From Manihot esculenta (Eukaryota > Streptophyta > Magnoliopsida > Malpighiales > Euphorbiaceae), in assembly GCF_001659605.2 (NCBI RefSeq), contig NC_035173.2, forward strand, positions 15,865,003-15,929,002: a stretch of 64,000 bases of DNA, given 5' to 3'. Made by a program: the position numbers and the translations under genes. This document shows, in pieces, positions 1 to 11,726 of the stretch. Position 1 is the first letter of the stretch. Every line of letters begins with the position of its first letter. A model generated the notes under the pieces. The model searched no databases and had not been told where the DNA came from. It saw only the letters and a program-made list of their open reading frames with translations.

Positions 1-634
1 CTTTTTATCGATGTGCTTGCTTATAAATATATAGTTCGGCATATTTGCTTGTTTCAACATGTTAAGCATCTAAATGAATAATTTTAGTACTAATAAATAT
101 TTAACATGAAAATATGCATTCTTGGCCCTAGTAAACCTCAGTGGGAGTCATAGATAGCATAAGGGTATGGCATGTCATATACAGTTTAGCAGTACTGCGC
201 CCCAATGGACTACATGATATGATATTTTCGACACATTACGTGTCATACAGTTTCCCGACTTTTTAGCCATGCAGGCACAGCATTCGGCCCCTAGGCCATA
301 CAGTTTGGCACTTTGTGCTATACAGATACAGATTTCCCATATCTAGCTAGTTGATCCTACAAAGAGTTTATAAGGGCTAAGATTTAATTATATGACTTGT
401 TAATGCTTTGTTAGCATGCACACAAGATGTTTACTAAAATATGAATGACCTTACGGTTATAAAATTTCATGACCTAATTTGTCCACTTTTCACCCACTGA
501 CACATAAAATTTTCACTTGCTTTTTATAAAATGATTTCATTATATCTGTCATGAGTATTCCTATTATACTTGAATGAATATATATATTGTTATTCACCCA
601 CTGGACATAAGCTCAGCGTATTGAACTTTCCATG
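1..634 (+). repeat. Left part of an older LTR, split by Tekay-1
   Basis: AT-rich noncoding sequence with no credible gene. It contains spaced near-repeats around 'catacagtttgg' and 'tatacagatacag', as in plant Ty3/gypsy LTRs. Joined across Tekay-1 with 10488-10958, it leads to a terminus GGTAAGGGGTGTTACA typical of gypsy LTR 3' ends, so the plus-strand orientation is inferred. The start of this LTR lies outside the window, and the element it belongs to cannot be identified from here. Confidence 0.55.
630..634. repeat. Left target-site duplication of Tekay-1
   Basis: The 5 bases CCATG precede the LTR. The bases after the right LTR are CTATG (10483-10487), so four of five match, consistent with an insertion old enough to have one substitution. 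Confidence 0.7.
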
Positions 635-1270
635 TGTAACGACCCGAAAATCGGACCGCTACCGGCGCTAGGATCCGGGTCGACTTAAGGCCGCCGGGAC
701 CCGTAGCAAGCCAAACATACATCCTGGAAACCTGTTTAATCCCATACATGATCAAGAAAATACATAAAAAAAAAATTAAAACTTTTCTTTCATTCATACA
801 CCAAACTCAACCTGTGCATGCACTGTTCATAAACATAATCATAAACTTGACCCCTCTGTGGGATCCCATCAATGCCCCAAGGGGCGATACATCATAAGTT
901 GAGTTGGTTAAACATAAACATCAATAGACATTAAGATCATGTATCAACAAGGGATTACAATGAACTATGGTCAAGCACACTTCTAAACCTCAATATCATT
1001 ATACATAACATAACTATTTAACTTTACATCATTATACAATTTACCATGTCCACTATCTACCTATTACAAACATAAGACTTTACTCTTCTTGACTTCTCTG
1101 TCTAGCCCGTACCTGCAATCCTGGGGGATTAGGGAAAAGGGGTGAGCTACTAGAGCCCAGTGAGCAGCATAAGAGAAAACATTTAAATCTCATGCCATCA
1201 TGTAATGCAACACATCACAACAAATCACATCTCGGATGGTATTGTCACCAATAGTTCTCTACATTGCAAA

Positions 1271-1416
1271 GTGCCGGGACGTAGAATGGGTACAACCGGT
1301 CTTTCTCTTAACATAACGTATCATGCATACCAATGTGCCAGGGACGTAGAATGGGTACAACCTGGACTTTCCCTTACATAGTGCCAGGGACGTAGAATGG
1401 GTACAACCTGGACTTC
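1271..1416. repeat. Three short repeats inside the Tekay-1 LTR
   Basis: A unit of about 36 bp, reading GTGCC(A/G)GGGACGTAGAATGGG followed by TACAACC(T)GG, starts at 1271, 1335 and 1381. CCAGG and CCTGG at the unit ends can pair, giving each unit hairpin potential. The partner LTR has the same three units starting at 8891, 8955 and 9001. Tekay-2 LTRs have a diverged version near 35752-35940. Confidence 0.85.
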
Positions 1417-1839
1417 CATACCATATCATGCCGTAGCATCATCATCCCATATGAGGACTAAAGGATTATTCAATAACCAATCCACATCAACATCATAAAT
1501 GCAATGCAACATATTCGTGATTTCTAATGCAAACAACCTAATTCATCACATGGCATTCATGATGCATGAACATGCTCAACTGTATAGTTCATTCGCTTTA
1601 AAACATAAAAGTTTATTCTACTCACCTCTGGCTGAAGCTTTACTGACTTAGAAGCAGCTGAACTCACTGCTGGGGTCCTCGGTTTCTCGGGTCCGAACCT
1701 ACACAGGTGGACTCAAATGTGGGACCAAACAACTAGAACATAACTCTAAAAACATCCCCCAAAAATCCCCTAAAACACCTCAAAACAATCATGCAAAAAC
1801 ATGCAAAGGAAGGCAGAACAGGGCAGGTTCGGCGGCACC

Positions 1840-2030
1840 TTCGGCGGCCGAAAGTCCCTCCAGAGCCGAAACCCAGGCAGGTTCGGCGGCACCTTCGGCG
1901 GCCGAAAGTCCCAGACAGAGACGAAAGTCTCTTTTCGGGGGCAACTTCGGCAGCCGAAAGGCCTGCCTCCCCAGCCATGTTCGGCGGCCGAAAGTTCCTT
2001 CGGCTGCCGAAAGTTCCTTCGGCTGCCGAA
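1840..2030. repeat. Palindrome cluster A, Tekay-1 3' LTR
   Basis: Six copies of the 13-bp palindrome TTCGGC(G/A/T)GCCGAA start at 1840, 1894, 1946, 1980, 1999 and 2018, plus half-sites such as TTCGGCGGCACC. The last two are a direct 19-bp duplication absent from the partner LTR, where the matching cluster is 9460-9631. No function is known to me. Confidence 0.9.
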
Positions 2031-2583
2031 CCTGGTTTCTGCCAAAGGGTAGAAACTTGGCTCCTTTAAGCACACTTGCCTCCAAAACTTTCAATCATGC
2101 ATTTAGCTCAACCAAAACATGCAAATATACATACATTGGCTCCTAGGGGCTTCAAACTAACTTAAACCCCAACTACAACACACAACAACAACACAAAACC
2201 AACATACATTGCTCAAAACATAACATTAACTCAAAAACCTAACTATGAGCTAAACATGCATTCTACCCCATAGATCTTGCATAAAACTTACTTTAAACAT
2301 GAAATGAGCTTAAGATCGGCTCTTACCTCTTGAAGATCGAGAGAGAGACGTCCTAAACTCGGAGGTGGGAGATTTTGAGTTCTTGAACCTCAAAGCTCCA
2401 AAACTTGCTTTAAACTCGAAAATCTTCAAAACAACGTAAAAACTTGTGAAAATCTTGAAAGATTTGAAGGAAAGAACTCAAGGATGGTGAGGAACGGCGG
2501 AAGGGCTCACCTTGGCCGAAAATGGGTAGAAAGCTCGCCCATTTCGGCTAAGGGGCTCTTTTATAGTGGCTGGCCAGGCCACA

Positions 2584-2724
2584 TTCGGGAGCCGAACGTG
2601 CCCCCGCATGCATGCCATGTTCGGCGGCCGAACCTGGGCTTCCCTCACTTATGCCTTCGGGGGCCTAAGGCTCACCCGAAAAGCATGCATGTTCGACGGC
2701 CGAACTTGAGTTTCGGCGGCCGAA
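2584..2724. repeat. Palindrome cluster B, Tekay-1 3' LTR
   Basis: The same palindrome family as cluster A: a TTCGGGAGCCGAA variant at 2584, TTCGGCGGCCGAA near 2621, a mutated copy near 2692 and a final copy at 2712-2724. It lies 180-320 bp from the U3 end of the LTR in the element's own orientation. The partner LTR (10185-10305) lacks one unit. Confidence 0.85.
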
Positions 2725-2901
2725 CCTGAGTTTCCTCCAAAGATGTTTTTATTCCAAAAATTCATTTCCTCTTTACTTAAAATCATCAAAAACATTAAAA
2801 CATTTCATGAAAACATGGTTTTACCCTTCTAGAGGTCCCCGACATCTGAAATTCCACCGGACGGTAGGAATTCCGATACCGGAGACTAGCCGGGTATTAC
2901 A

Positions 2902-2914
2902 TTCTCCCCCCCTT
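2902..2914 (-). other. Polypurine tract of Tekay-1
   Basis: Immediately inside the 3' LTR. On the minus strand it reads AAGGGGGGGAGAA, the usual primer for plus-strand DNA synthesis. Tekay-2 has the same tract at its 3' LTR. Confidence 0.85.
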
Positions 2915-3007
2915 AAGAACATTCGTCCCCGAATGTTCCTCAACTAGCACATGCATAGAGTCATCACAACATACACATGACACACACAAAACATACAAGA
3001 ACTAACC

Positions 3008-6000
3008 TTAGAAAAGATAAGGGTATTGCTGGAGCATGGACTCCCGTGTCTCCCAAGTGCATTCTTCCAAATTGTGGTGGTTCCAAAGGACTTTCACCAT
3101 CGGGATTTCTTTGTTTCTCAGCTTTCTGATCTGGGTGTCTATGATCCGCACTGGCTGCTCAACATAGGTGAGATCCTCTTGGATTTCCACATCAGGCTCA
3201 CTAAGAACCTTGCCCGAATCTGACACAAATTTCCTCAACATTGAAACATGAAAAACCGGATGGATTCTTGCCATTGAAGCAGGCAAATCTAGCTTGTACG
3301 ACACATTCCCAATCTTCTGCAAGATTTCAAAGGGTCCGATGTATCGTGGGGCTAGTTTAACTTTCTTCCCAAAGCGAACCACTCCTTTCATTGGAGACAC
3401 TTTGAGCAATACCAGATCCCCCTCCTGAAACTCTACCTGTCTTCTGCGGATGTCTGCATAACTCTTCTGTCTGCTTGCAGCAGTCTTGATTCTCTCTCTG
3501 ATTATAGGTACCACCCTGCTGGTGATCTCTACTAGCTCAGGCCCTGCCAAGGCCCTTTCTCCAACTTCCTCCCAGCAAACACGTGACCTGCACTTCCTCC
3601 CATATAAAGCTTCATATGGAGCCATCCCGATGCTAGCATGATGGCTGTTATTGTAGGCAAACTCCACCAAAGGTAGATGCTGCCTCCAAGAACCGACAAA
3701 GTCCAGCACACACATTCTAAGCATATCCTCGATAGTCTGGATGGTCCTTTCTGACTGTCCGTCAGTCTGGGGGTGGAAGGCAGTGCTGAAATCCAACCTA
3801 GTACCCATGGCATTCTGCAAACTCCGCCAAAACCTGGAGGTGAACTGGGGCCCTCTATCTGACACTATCGAAACAGGAACCCCATGCAGCCTGACGATCT
3901 CATCCACATATACCTGCGCCAACTTGTCCACAGAGTAGCCACTCCTGACAGGAATGAAATGAGCAGATTTGGTGAGTCTGTCCATAATCACCCATATGGA
4001 GTCCACTCTGTTGGACGCCGCCGGTAACCCCACTACGAAGTCCATAGCTATATTCTCCCATTTCCACTCCGGAATATGTAGCGGGTTAAGCATTCCAGCC
4101 GGCTTCTGATGTTCCAGCTTCACCCTCTAACATACTTCGCAGGCAGACACAAACTGTGCCACTTCTTTCTTCATCGTTGGCCACCAATAAACCTTCTTCA
4201 AATCTTGATACATCTTGGTGGCTCCGGGGTGAACGTTGTATCTTGCATTATGAACCTCTCTCATAATGTCTCCTTTTAGCCCTATGTCATCTGGTACACA
4301 AAGTTTGTTCCCATAGCGGAGGATCCCCTTACTGTCAAATCTAAACTCAATGTCCTTGCCTGACTGAACAGTCCTGGCAATCTTCACTAACTCTAGGTCC
4401 TCATGCTGTTTCTGAGCCACTTGCTCCAGAAACACAGGTGTCACTCTCATCTGGGCCACTAAAGTACCGGTACCAGACAACTCCAACTGTAGACCTTCAT
4501 CAATGAGCTTGTAAAACTCCTTCACCACTGGTCTCCTCTCTGCCGTGATGTGGGATAGACTGCCTAGTGACTTCCGGCTTAGGGCGTCTGCCACGACATT
4601 CGCCTTACCCGGATGATACTGAATCTTGCAATCATAGTCACTCAGCAGCTCTACCCATCTCCTCTGTCTCAAGTTCAAATCTCTTTGACTCAGGATGTAC
4701 TGCAGGCTCTTATGATCTGTAAAGATCTCACATTTTACCCCATAGAGGTAGTGCCTCCACATCTTGAGTGCAAAGATTACTGCAGCCATCTCAAGGTCAT
4801 GTGTGGGATAATTCAACTCATGCTTCTTCAGTTGCCTAGAAGCATAAGCAATCACCCTCTCATTCTGCATCAGTACACAACCCAGTCCCACACGGGACGC
4901 ATCACAAAAGACTGCAAAGTCCTCATCACTAGATGGCAGAGCTAAAACTGGTGTTGAAGTCAACCTCTTCTTAAGCTCTTCAAAACTCTCTTCGCACTGG
5001 TCGGTCCACAGAAACTTCTGATTCTTCCTGGTTAGTCTGGTCAGAGGAGCTGCTATTTTCGAGAAGTCCTGAACGAACCTCCTGTAGTAACCTGCCAAAC
5101 CCAAGAAACTCCTGATCTCCATCACTGAACTGGGTCTAGGCCAGTTAGCCACAGTTTCTGTCTTCTTGGGGTCCACCTCAATCCCATTCTCTGACACTAC
5201 ATGCTCCAAGAACGAAATGCTCCTCAGCCAGAACTCACATTTAGAGAACTTGGCATACAAGCCATGTTCCCTCAAGGTCTGCAAGACCAACCGCAGATGA
5301 TGGGCATGCTCCTCTGCATTCCTGGAATACACTAAGATATCATCTATGAAGACAATAACGAAGTGATCCAGGTACTGGCTAAACACTCTGTTCATGAGAT
5401 CCATGAATGCTGCAGGGGCGTTGGTTAACCCGAACGGCATTACAAGGAACTCAAAATGCCCATATCTGGTCCTGAAGGCTGTCTTCGGCACATCCTCATC
5501 CCTTATCCTTAGCTGATGGTACCCCGATCTCAGATCTATTTTGGAGAAACAACCTGCTCCAGCTAGCTGGTCGAATAGATCGTCGATCCTTGGTAATGGG
5601 TACTTGTTCTTGGTAGTGACTTTGTTCAACTGCCTGTAGTCGATACAAAGCCTAAGGGATCCATCCTTCTTTCTCACGAACAAGACTGGTGCACCCCAAG
5701 GTGAGGTGCTCGGTCGGATGAAGCCCTTTTCTACCAACTCTTGCAACTGTTCCTTCAATTCTTTCAACTCGGCTGGAGCCATCCTGTAGGGAGGGATAGA
5801 GATCGGTCGGGTTCCAGGCATCAATTCTATCTCGAACTCTATCTCCCTAGCAGGTGGTAAACCTGGCAGCTCGTCTGGGAAGACGTCTAGAAACTCTCTA
5901 ACCACTGGCATCGAGGCGGGCTCTCTAACCTGACTGCTAAGCTCTCTCACATGAGCCAAATACTCTTGACATCCCTTCCTAAGCAACCTACGAGCCTGAA

Positions 6001-7983
6001 GAGTTGATATCAGACCTCTAGGTGTACCCCTCCTGTCTCCTCTGAAGACGACCTCTGACCCATCCTGAACTCTGAACCTGACTACCTTGTCCCTGCAGTC
6101 CAAGGTAGCACCATGGGTAGATAGCCAGTCCATCCCTAGAATGACGTCAAAATCTGTCAAATCTAGAACCACCAGGTCGGCGGACAAGCATCTTCCCTCA
6201 ACAAACACAGGACTACACTGGCAGACTGACTCTGCCACTGATGGATCACACTTGGGTCCACTGACCCAGAGAGGACACTCTAACTCAGAGATCATCAACC
6301 CCAACCTCTGGACGGCTCTCCAAGCAATAAAAGAATGAGATGCACCAGGGTCCATCAAGGTATACACATCTGAACAACCAATGACTAAATTACCTGCCAC
6401 CACGGTGTTAGATGCATCTGCCTCCTGCTGAGTCATTGTGAAGCTCCGTGCTGGAGCCGATGGACCTTCACCTCTGAAACCCGCTGAAGAAGAGGCTACC
6501 CCTCTCCCTCTGCCTCTGCCACTTGCCTGAGTCACGGCTGGAGCTGCTGGCTGAGCTACACTACCTGAAGCTGTCTGCTGAGACTGTGCTCCAAAAGCTG
6601 CCCTAGGACACTCCCGAGCCATGTGTCCCTCTTGCCCGCATCTGAAGCAGGCTGCTGTCCCAGCCCGACAAACTCCCCTGTGTAGCCTACCACACTTTGC
6701 ACAAACTGCATTATCCGCGCCAGAGCTTGAGCCACTCCCTAGTCCCAGACTAGACTTGACCTTGTTCCAAAACTTGTTCTTCTTGGGCTTCCTAGTGGTG
6801 TTACTCCACTTTTTGCTACCTGAAGCTGCTGCACTGAAAGAAGAAGAGCCTGGGGTCTTGGAACCAGAAGGTTGTGCCACTGACTGCTTAACTGTTCCCT
6901 GAACGATGGCACTGGCCTCCATTTTCCGGGCCATATCCACTATGGCGTGGAAGCTCTCCCTATCTGCTGACTGGATCAAGGAGGAATACCTAGAGTGGAG
7001 TTTCATGATATACCTCCTTGACCTTTTCTGGTCTGAGTTAAGATTCTGCCCTGCAAATGGCAACAGCTCCAAGAATCTGTCTGTGAACTCCTCTACACCC
7101 ATCTCATCCGTCTGCCTCAACTGCTCAAACTCTATCATCTTCAGCTCCCTTGAACTATCTGGGAAAGCCCATCCTGCAAACTCATTTGCAAACTCCTCCC
7201 AAGACATGCTGTCTACTCTAGGGTTCACATAATTCTTGAACCACTCTCGCGCCTTCTTACACTTAAGAGTGAACCCAGCCATCTGAATGGCTCTACTATC
7301 ATCAGCCCCAATCTCATCTGTGATCACCTTGACCCTCTCAAGATACACAAACGGGTCATCCCCTTTTTCATACTGGGGAGCACCCAACTTCATGTAGTCG
7401 GTCATTTTGACCTTGCTCCCACTGGCTGAGCTAGGTCTAGGAGGTTGGGTAACTGGGGCTGCTGATTCTGTAGGTGGTGCAACATTTTCTGAGGTAGGGT
7501 TTGCTGGATTTGGATAGTAAGGTGGGGTGGATACATTGGGTATTGTGAATATGGTGGGTAGTAGGGTGGGTATGGCATCTGTGTGGGATAAGGGGTAAAG
7601 CTAGGGTAATCCGATGTACCTCCCATCGAATACCCGGGATTTTGTGAGAAGTGTGGGTAGTGGGGTGGCTGGACAAATCCAAAGGCCTGAGTGCCTCCTT
7701 GGGATTCTCCCATTCCCTCTTCTGACATGCTAACTCCCAAACTGCCATCCCTCCTCTGTTCTATATCCATATCATCCCCCATGCCTTCTGACATTCCTCC
7801 CTGAACTGTTCCCTTCACTGATCTGCTCCTACCTAGATCCAGAGACCTTCTAGGGTCTCTTACTGCTCTTTCTCTGTTAGACCTACTAGACATTGCCCTA
7901 GGCAATGTAGGAGGACGGGCGCTCATGCCCTCATCCTCAGGTGGCACTCCAGTCAATCTTGCTGATCGACAAGTTCCCCTCAT
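3008..7983 (-). pseudogene. Tekay-1 gag-pol polyprotein, disrupted
   Basis: Start chosen at 7983 by alignment with Tekay-2; the open frame upstream of it is leader. In order: a Pro/Tyr-rich gag N-terminus, gag core, CCHC knuckle ([15 protein letters not shown]), protease with an unusual DPGAS active-site motif, reverse transcriptase ([10 protein letters not shown]), RNase H (CDASRVGLG), integrase zinc finger and core ([19 protein letters not shown]), and a chromodomain-like end (VLWNHHN...CTWE). Two lesions are visible against Tekay-2. One base is missing near 7524 in the Pro-rich gag region. A TAG at 4127-4129 replaces the CAG after the last zinc-finger Cys of integrase. Such a polyprotein makes the particle and the replication enzymes; this copy could not make full-length product. 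Confidence 0.93.
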
Positions 7984-8236
7984 CCTGTTTTCTGTAAAAC
8001 AGCACATCACATAAACATTAGCATCATATGGTTCATGTGGGCACACATGAACCCTCATCACATACATATCATTCATATCATAGCATTAATGCACATGTAT
8101 AAAATCATGGCATTTCACATCATCAAACAAGACAGGACTCCACATCCTATCCTAGTGGACATGATCTTCCTATTGTGCTTGACCTTCTACAACATCTATG
8201 AGCCCGACACTCTAGGTCCGACCATATGAAACTAGG

Positions 8237-8248
8237 GCTCTGATACCA
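8237..8248 (-). other. Primer-binding site of Tekay-1 (initiator tRNA-Met)
   Basis: The minus strand reads TGGTATCAGAGC, three bases inside the 5' LTR. This is the standard complement of the 3' end of plant initiator tRNA-Met. The 250-bp leader between it and the gag start holds no other recognisable feature. Confidence 0.92.
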
Positions 8249-8251
8249 TTC

Positions 8252-10482
8252 TGTAACGACCCGAAAATCGGACCGCTAACGGTGCTAGGATCCGGGTCGA
8301 CTTAAGGCCGCCGGGACCCGTAGCAAGCCAAACATACATCCTGGAAACCTGTTTAATCCCATACATGATCAAGAAAATACATAAAAAAAAAAAAATTAAA
8401 ACTTTTCTTTCATTCATACACCAAACTCAACCTGTGCATGCACTGTTCATAAACATAATCATAAACTTGACCCCTCTGTGGGATCCCATCAATGCCCCAA
8501 GGGGCGATACATCATAAGTTGAGTTGGTTAAACATAAACATCAATAGACATTAAGATCATGTATCAACAAGGGATTACAATGAACTATGGTCAAGCACAC
8601 TTCTAAACCTCAATATCATTATACATAACATAACTATTTAACTTTACATCATTATACAATTTACCATGTCCACTATCTACCTATTACAAACATAAGACTT
8701 TACTCTTCTTGACTTCTCTGTCTAGCCCGTACCTACAATCTTGGGGGATTAAGGAAAAGGGGTGAGCTACTAGAGTCCAGTGAGCAGAATAATAGAAAAC
8801 ATTTAAATCTCATGCCATCATGTAATGCAACACATCACAACAAATCACATCTCGGATGGTATTGTCACCAATAGTCCTCTACATTCCAAAGTGCCGGGAT
8901 GTAGAATGGGTACAACCGGTCTTTCTCTTAACATAACGTATCATGCATACCAATGTGCCAGGGACGTAGAATGGGTACAACCTGGACTTTCTCTTACATA
9001 GTGCCAGGGACGTAGAATGGGTACAACCTGGACTTCCATACCATATCATGTCGTAGCATCATCATACCATATGAGGACTAAAGGATCATTCAATAACCAA
9101 TCCACATCAACATCATAAATGCAATGCAACATATTTGTGATTTCTAATGCAAACAACCTAATTCATCACATGGCATTCATGATGCATGAACATGCTCAAC
9201 TGTATAGTTCATTCGCTTTAAAACATAAAAGTTTATTCTACTCACCTCTGGCTGAACCTTTACTGACTTAGAAGCAGTTGAACTCACTGCTGGGGTCCTC
9301 GGTTCCTCGGGTCCGAACCTACACAGGTGGACTCAAATGTGGGACCAAACAACTAGAACATAACTCTAAAAACATCCCCCAAAAACCCCCTAAAACACCT
9401 CAAAACAATCATGCAAAAACATGCAAAGGAAGGCAGAACAGGGCAGGTTCGGCGGCACCTTCGGCAGCCGAAAGTCCCTCCAGAGCCGAAACCCAGGCAG
9501 GTTCGGCGGCACCTTCGGCGGCCGAAAGTCCCAGACAGAGACGAAAGTCTCTTTTCGGGGGCAACTTCGGCAGCCGAAAGGCCTGCCTCCCCAGCCATGT
9601 TCGGCAGCCGAAAGTTCCTTCGGCTGCCGAACCTGTTTTCTGCCAAAGGACAGAAACTTGGCTCCTTTAAGCACACTTGCCTCCAAAACTTTCAATCATG
9701 CATTTAGCTCAACCAAAACATGCAAATATACATACATTGGCTCCTAGGGGCTTCAAACTAACTTAAACCCCAACTACAACACACAACAACAACACAAAAC
9801 CAACATACATTGCTCAAAACATAACATTAACTCAAAAACCTAACTATGAGCTAAACATGCATTCTACCCCATAGATCTTGCATAAAACTTACTTTAAACA
9901 TGAAATGAGCTTAAGATCGGCTCTTACCTCTTGAAGATCGAGAGAGAGACGTCTTAAACTCGGAGGTGGGAGATTTTGAGTTCTTGAACCTCAAAGCTCC
10001 AAAACTTGCTTTAAACTCAAAAATCTTCAAAACAACGTAAAAACTTGTGAAAATCTTGAAAGATTTGAAGGAAAAAACTCAAGGATGGTGAGGAACGGCG
10101 GAATGGCTCACCTTAGCCGAAAATGGGGAGAAAGCTTGCCCATTTCTGCTAAGGGGCTCTTTTATAGTGGCTGGCCAGGCCACATTCGGGAGCCGAACGT
10201 GCCCCCGCATGCATGCCATGTTCGGCGGCCGAACCTGGGCTTCCCTCACTTATGCCTTCGGGAGCCTAAGGCTCACCCGAAAAGCATGCATGTTCGGCGG
10301 CCGAACCTGAGTTTCCTCCAAGGGTGTTTTTATTCCAAAAATTCATTTCCTCTTTACTTAAAATCATCAAAAACATTAAAACATTTCATGAAAACATGGT
10401 TTTACCCTTCTAGAGGTCCCCGACATCTGAAATTCCACCGGACGGTAGGAATTCCGATACCGGAGTCTAGCCGAGTATTACA
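8252..10482 (-). repeat. Tekay-1 5' LTR
   Basis: A 2231-bp LTR, direct copy of 635-2901, with TG...CA ends. Palindrome clusters lie at 9460-9631 and 10185-10305, each one unit shorter than in the partner LTR. The promoter for the minus-strand transcript should lie here, but I cannot place a TATA box with confidence. Confidence 0.95.
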
Positions 10483-10487
10483 CTATG
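10483..10487. repeat. Right target-site duplication of Tekay-1
   Basis: CTATG, matching CCATG at 630-634 at four of five bases. Confidence 0.7.
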
Positions 10488-10958
10488 CGTAGATATTAGA
10501 TAGAGGAAGCAACAGTTAGGAGGTCTGGTTCTGCATCAGCATCAGCACAGAGACATCATCATAACTAGTTATTCACAAGATTTGTACATAGGTTGTTTAT
10601 GTTTGGCATGTACATTAGTAGTCTATCAAGAGTCTGTAAATGAACGTTGAAAATAGTACAAATATATACAATGTGTTTACTATTTTAAGATATTATGTTC
10701 TATTTATGGATTTAATAATGTGAAATGAGCAAATATTAAGATTTTATGACTATTTTCCATAGGGATAATTACTAATAAATAGGAGAGACTCTTGCAGTTA
10801 CTCTATTTAAAATTATTTGTGAATCAACATGCATTTAAACAAACTAAATAACAATTTATAATGTAAAAGCTAACTTAAGTCCACATATGTAATTGCATAT
10901 AGTATAGTATGTGGCATCCTTTACTGAGCTATTTTATAGACGGGTAAGGGGTGTTACA
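10488..10958 (+). repeat. Right part of the LTR split by Tekay-1
   Basis: Continues the sequence of 1-634 and ends in GACGGGTAAGGGGTGTTACA, the typical 3' terminus of a plant gypsy LTR, at 10958. It is therefore a 3' or solo LTR in plus orientation. No gene is seen. Confidence 0.6.
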
Positions 10959-11305
10959 TCTGGCATATCTGACTTGTGAATAAAAATGGGTAAATTTCAC
11001 CCATTGTCCCTAAACTTATAGCATTGTAACAATATTATTCCTTAAGTTTAATTTGTAATATAAAACCTTCCCTCCTCTCATCTTAGCTAATAAATTACAA
11101 ATCTCTCTAGCACTTTGATAAACTCATAACTCTTTTCAATACACTAATCTTATTATTCTTCTTGATGCATCCACATGCCGAGAAGTGAAGATGCCACAAT
11201 ACGGTGGTTGATGGCTATCATCAAATGGACTTCCTTTATGTAGATATGATAAGGAAGAAAACATTATGACTTTATAGACAAACACTCATCTTGGAAGGAG
11301 ATTTT
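10959..11305. other. AT-rich stretch, nothing recognised
   Basis: About 350 bp with no supported ORF, RNA or repeat boundary. It is flanked by an LTR end and a truncated dispersed repeat. Confidence 0.5.
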
Positions 11306-11726
11306 TGTTAGTGTATTTGCCCTAGACTATTATCTTGGACATTTTTGTATGTCATTTTGGTTATTAATAAAAAGATGTTTTATTATCATTATTATCTATT
11401 TGCATGTTACATAATAATGATTAATATCCTTAGTTACTTATTATTATGTTGATAATAATAAAATATAACTAGTATGATTATTGATTGATAATCATGGGAT
11501 GATTATATATATATTGATATAATTCAATAATCATAGATACTTATTAGATAATAAAGTATTGGATGGACCCGCATTGAGATCACTACATGGGTTATTGTCA
11601 TAAGTGAATCTCAAAGTAGTTATGTTTTAATCCTTTGACTTGAGATTATCATAGTTTTCAACATAAGGACTGTTATGTTTTGACATAACCAAACATTGTC
11701 TTTAATCAGATAATCATAAAGGTTAT
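11306..11726 (+). repeat. Dispersed LTR-like repeat, copy A (truncated)
   Basis: Starts TGTTAGTGTATTTGCCCTAG and aligns with the first ~420 bp of copies B (13845) and C (minus strand, ending 29231). Shared landmarks are the 'attaataaaa' segment, 'catgttacataataatgatt' and 'gactgttatgttttgac'. Similarity stops near 11726, so this copy is truncated. The TGTTAG start is usual for LTRs, but no coding internal region is attached, so the family is unresolved. Confidence 0.65.

Larger units (their letters stand above)
635..2901 (-). repeat. Tekay-1 3' LTR
   Basis: A 2267-bp LTR, TGTAACGACC...GTATTACA on the plus strand. It is 36 bp longer than its partner, and three indels account for this exactly: an extra 19-bp palindrome unit near 1993-2030, an extra 20-bp palindrome unit near 2690-2726, and a 3-bp shorter A-run near 770. 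GC-rich open frames inside it (about 1733-2094 on both strands) arise from the palindrome repeats and are not considered genes. Confidence 0.95.
635..10482 (-). mobile_element. Tekay-1: complete Tekay-lineage (chromovirus) Ty3/gypsy retrotransposon
   Basis: Two direct LTRs (635-2901 and 8252-10482) with TG...CA ends bracket a minus-strand gag-pol. The primer-binding site matches initiator tRNA-Met and a polypurine tract abuts the 3' LTR. Domain order gag, protease, reverse transcriptase, RNase H, integrase and a chromodomain-like tail places it in the chromovirus branch, best fitting Tekay. By eye the LTRs differ at about 40 sites (roughly 2 percent) plus indels, so it is older than Tekay-2. 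Gag-pol is broken by one frameshift and one stop. It sits inside another LTR. Confidence 0.95.

Noticed and set aside
9278..9747. GC-rich open frames on both strands in the Tekay LTRs (also 1733-2094, 36261-36737 and 43851-44346)
   Set aside because: They come from the TTCGGCNGCCGAA repeats, overlap in several frames and both strands, and differ between sister LTRs.
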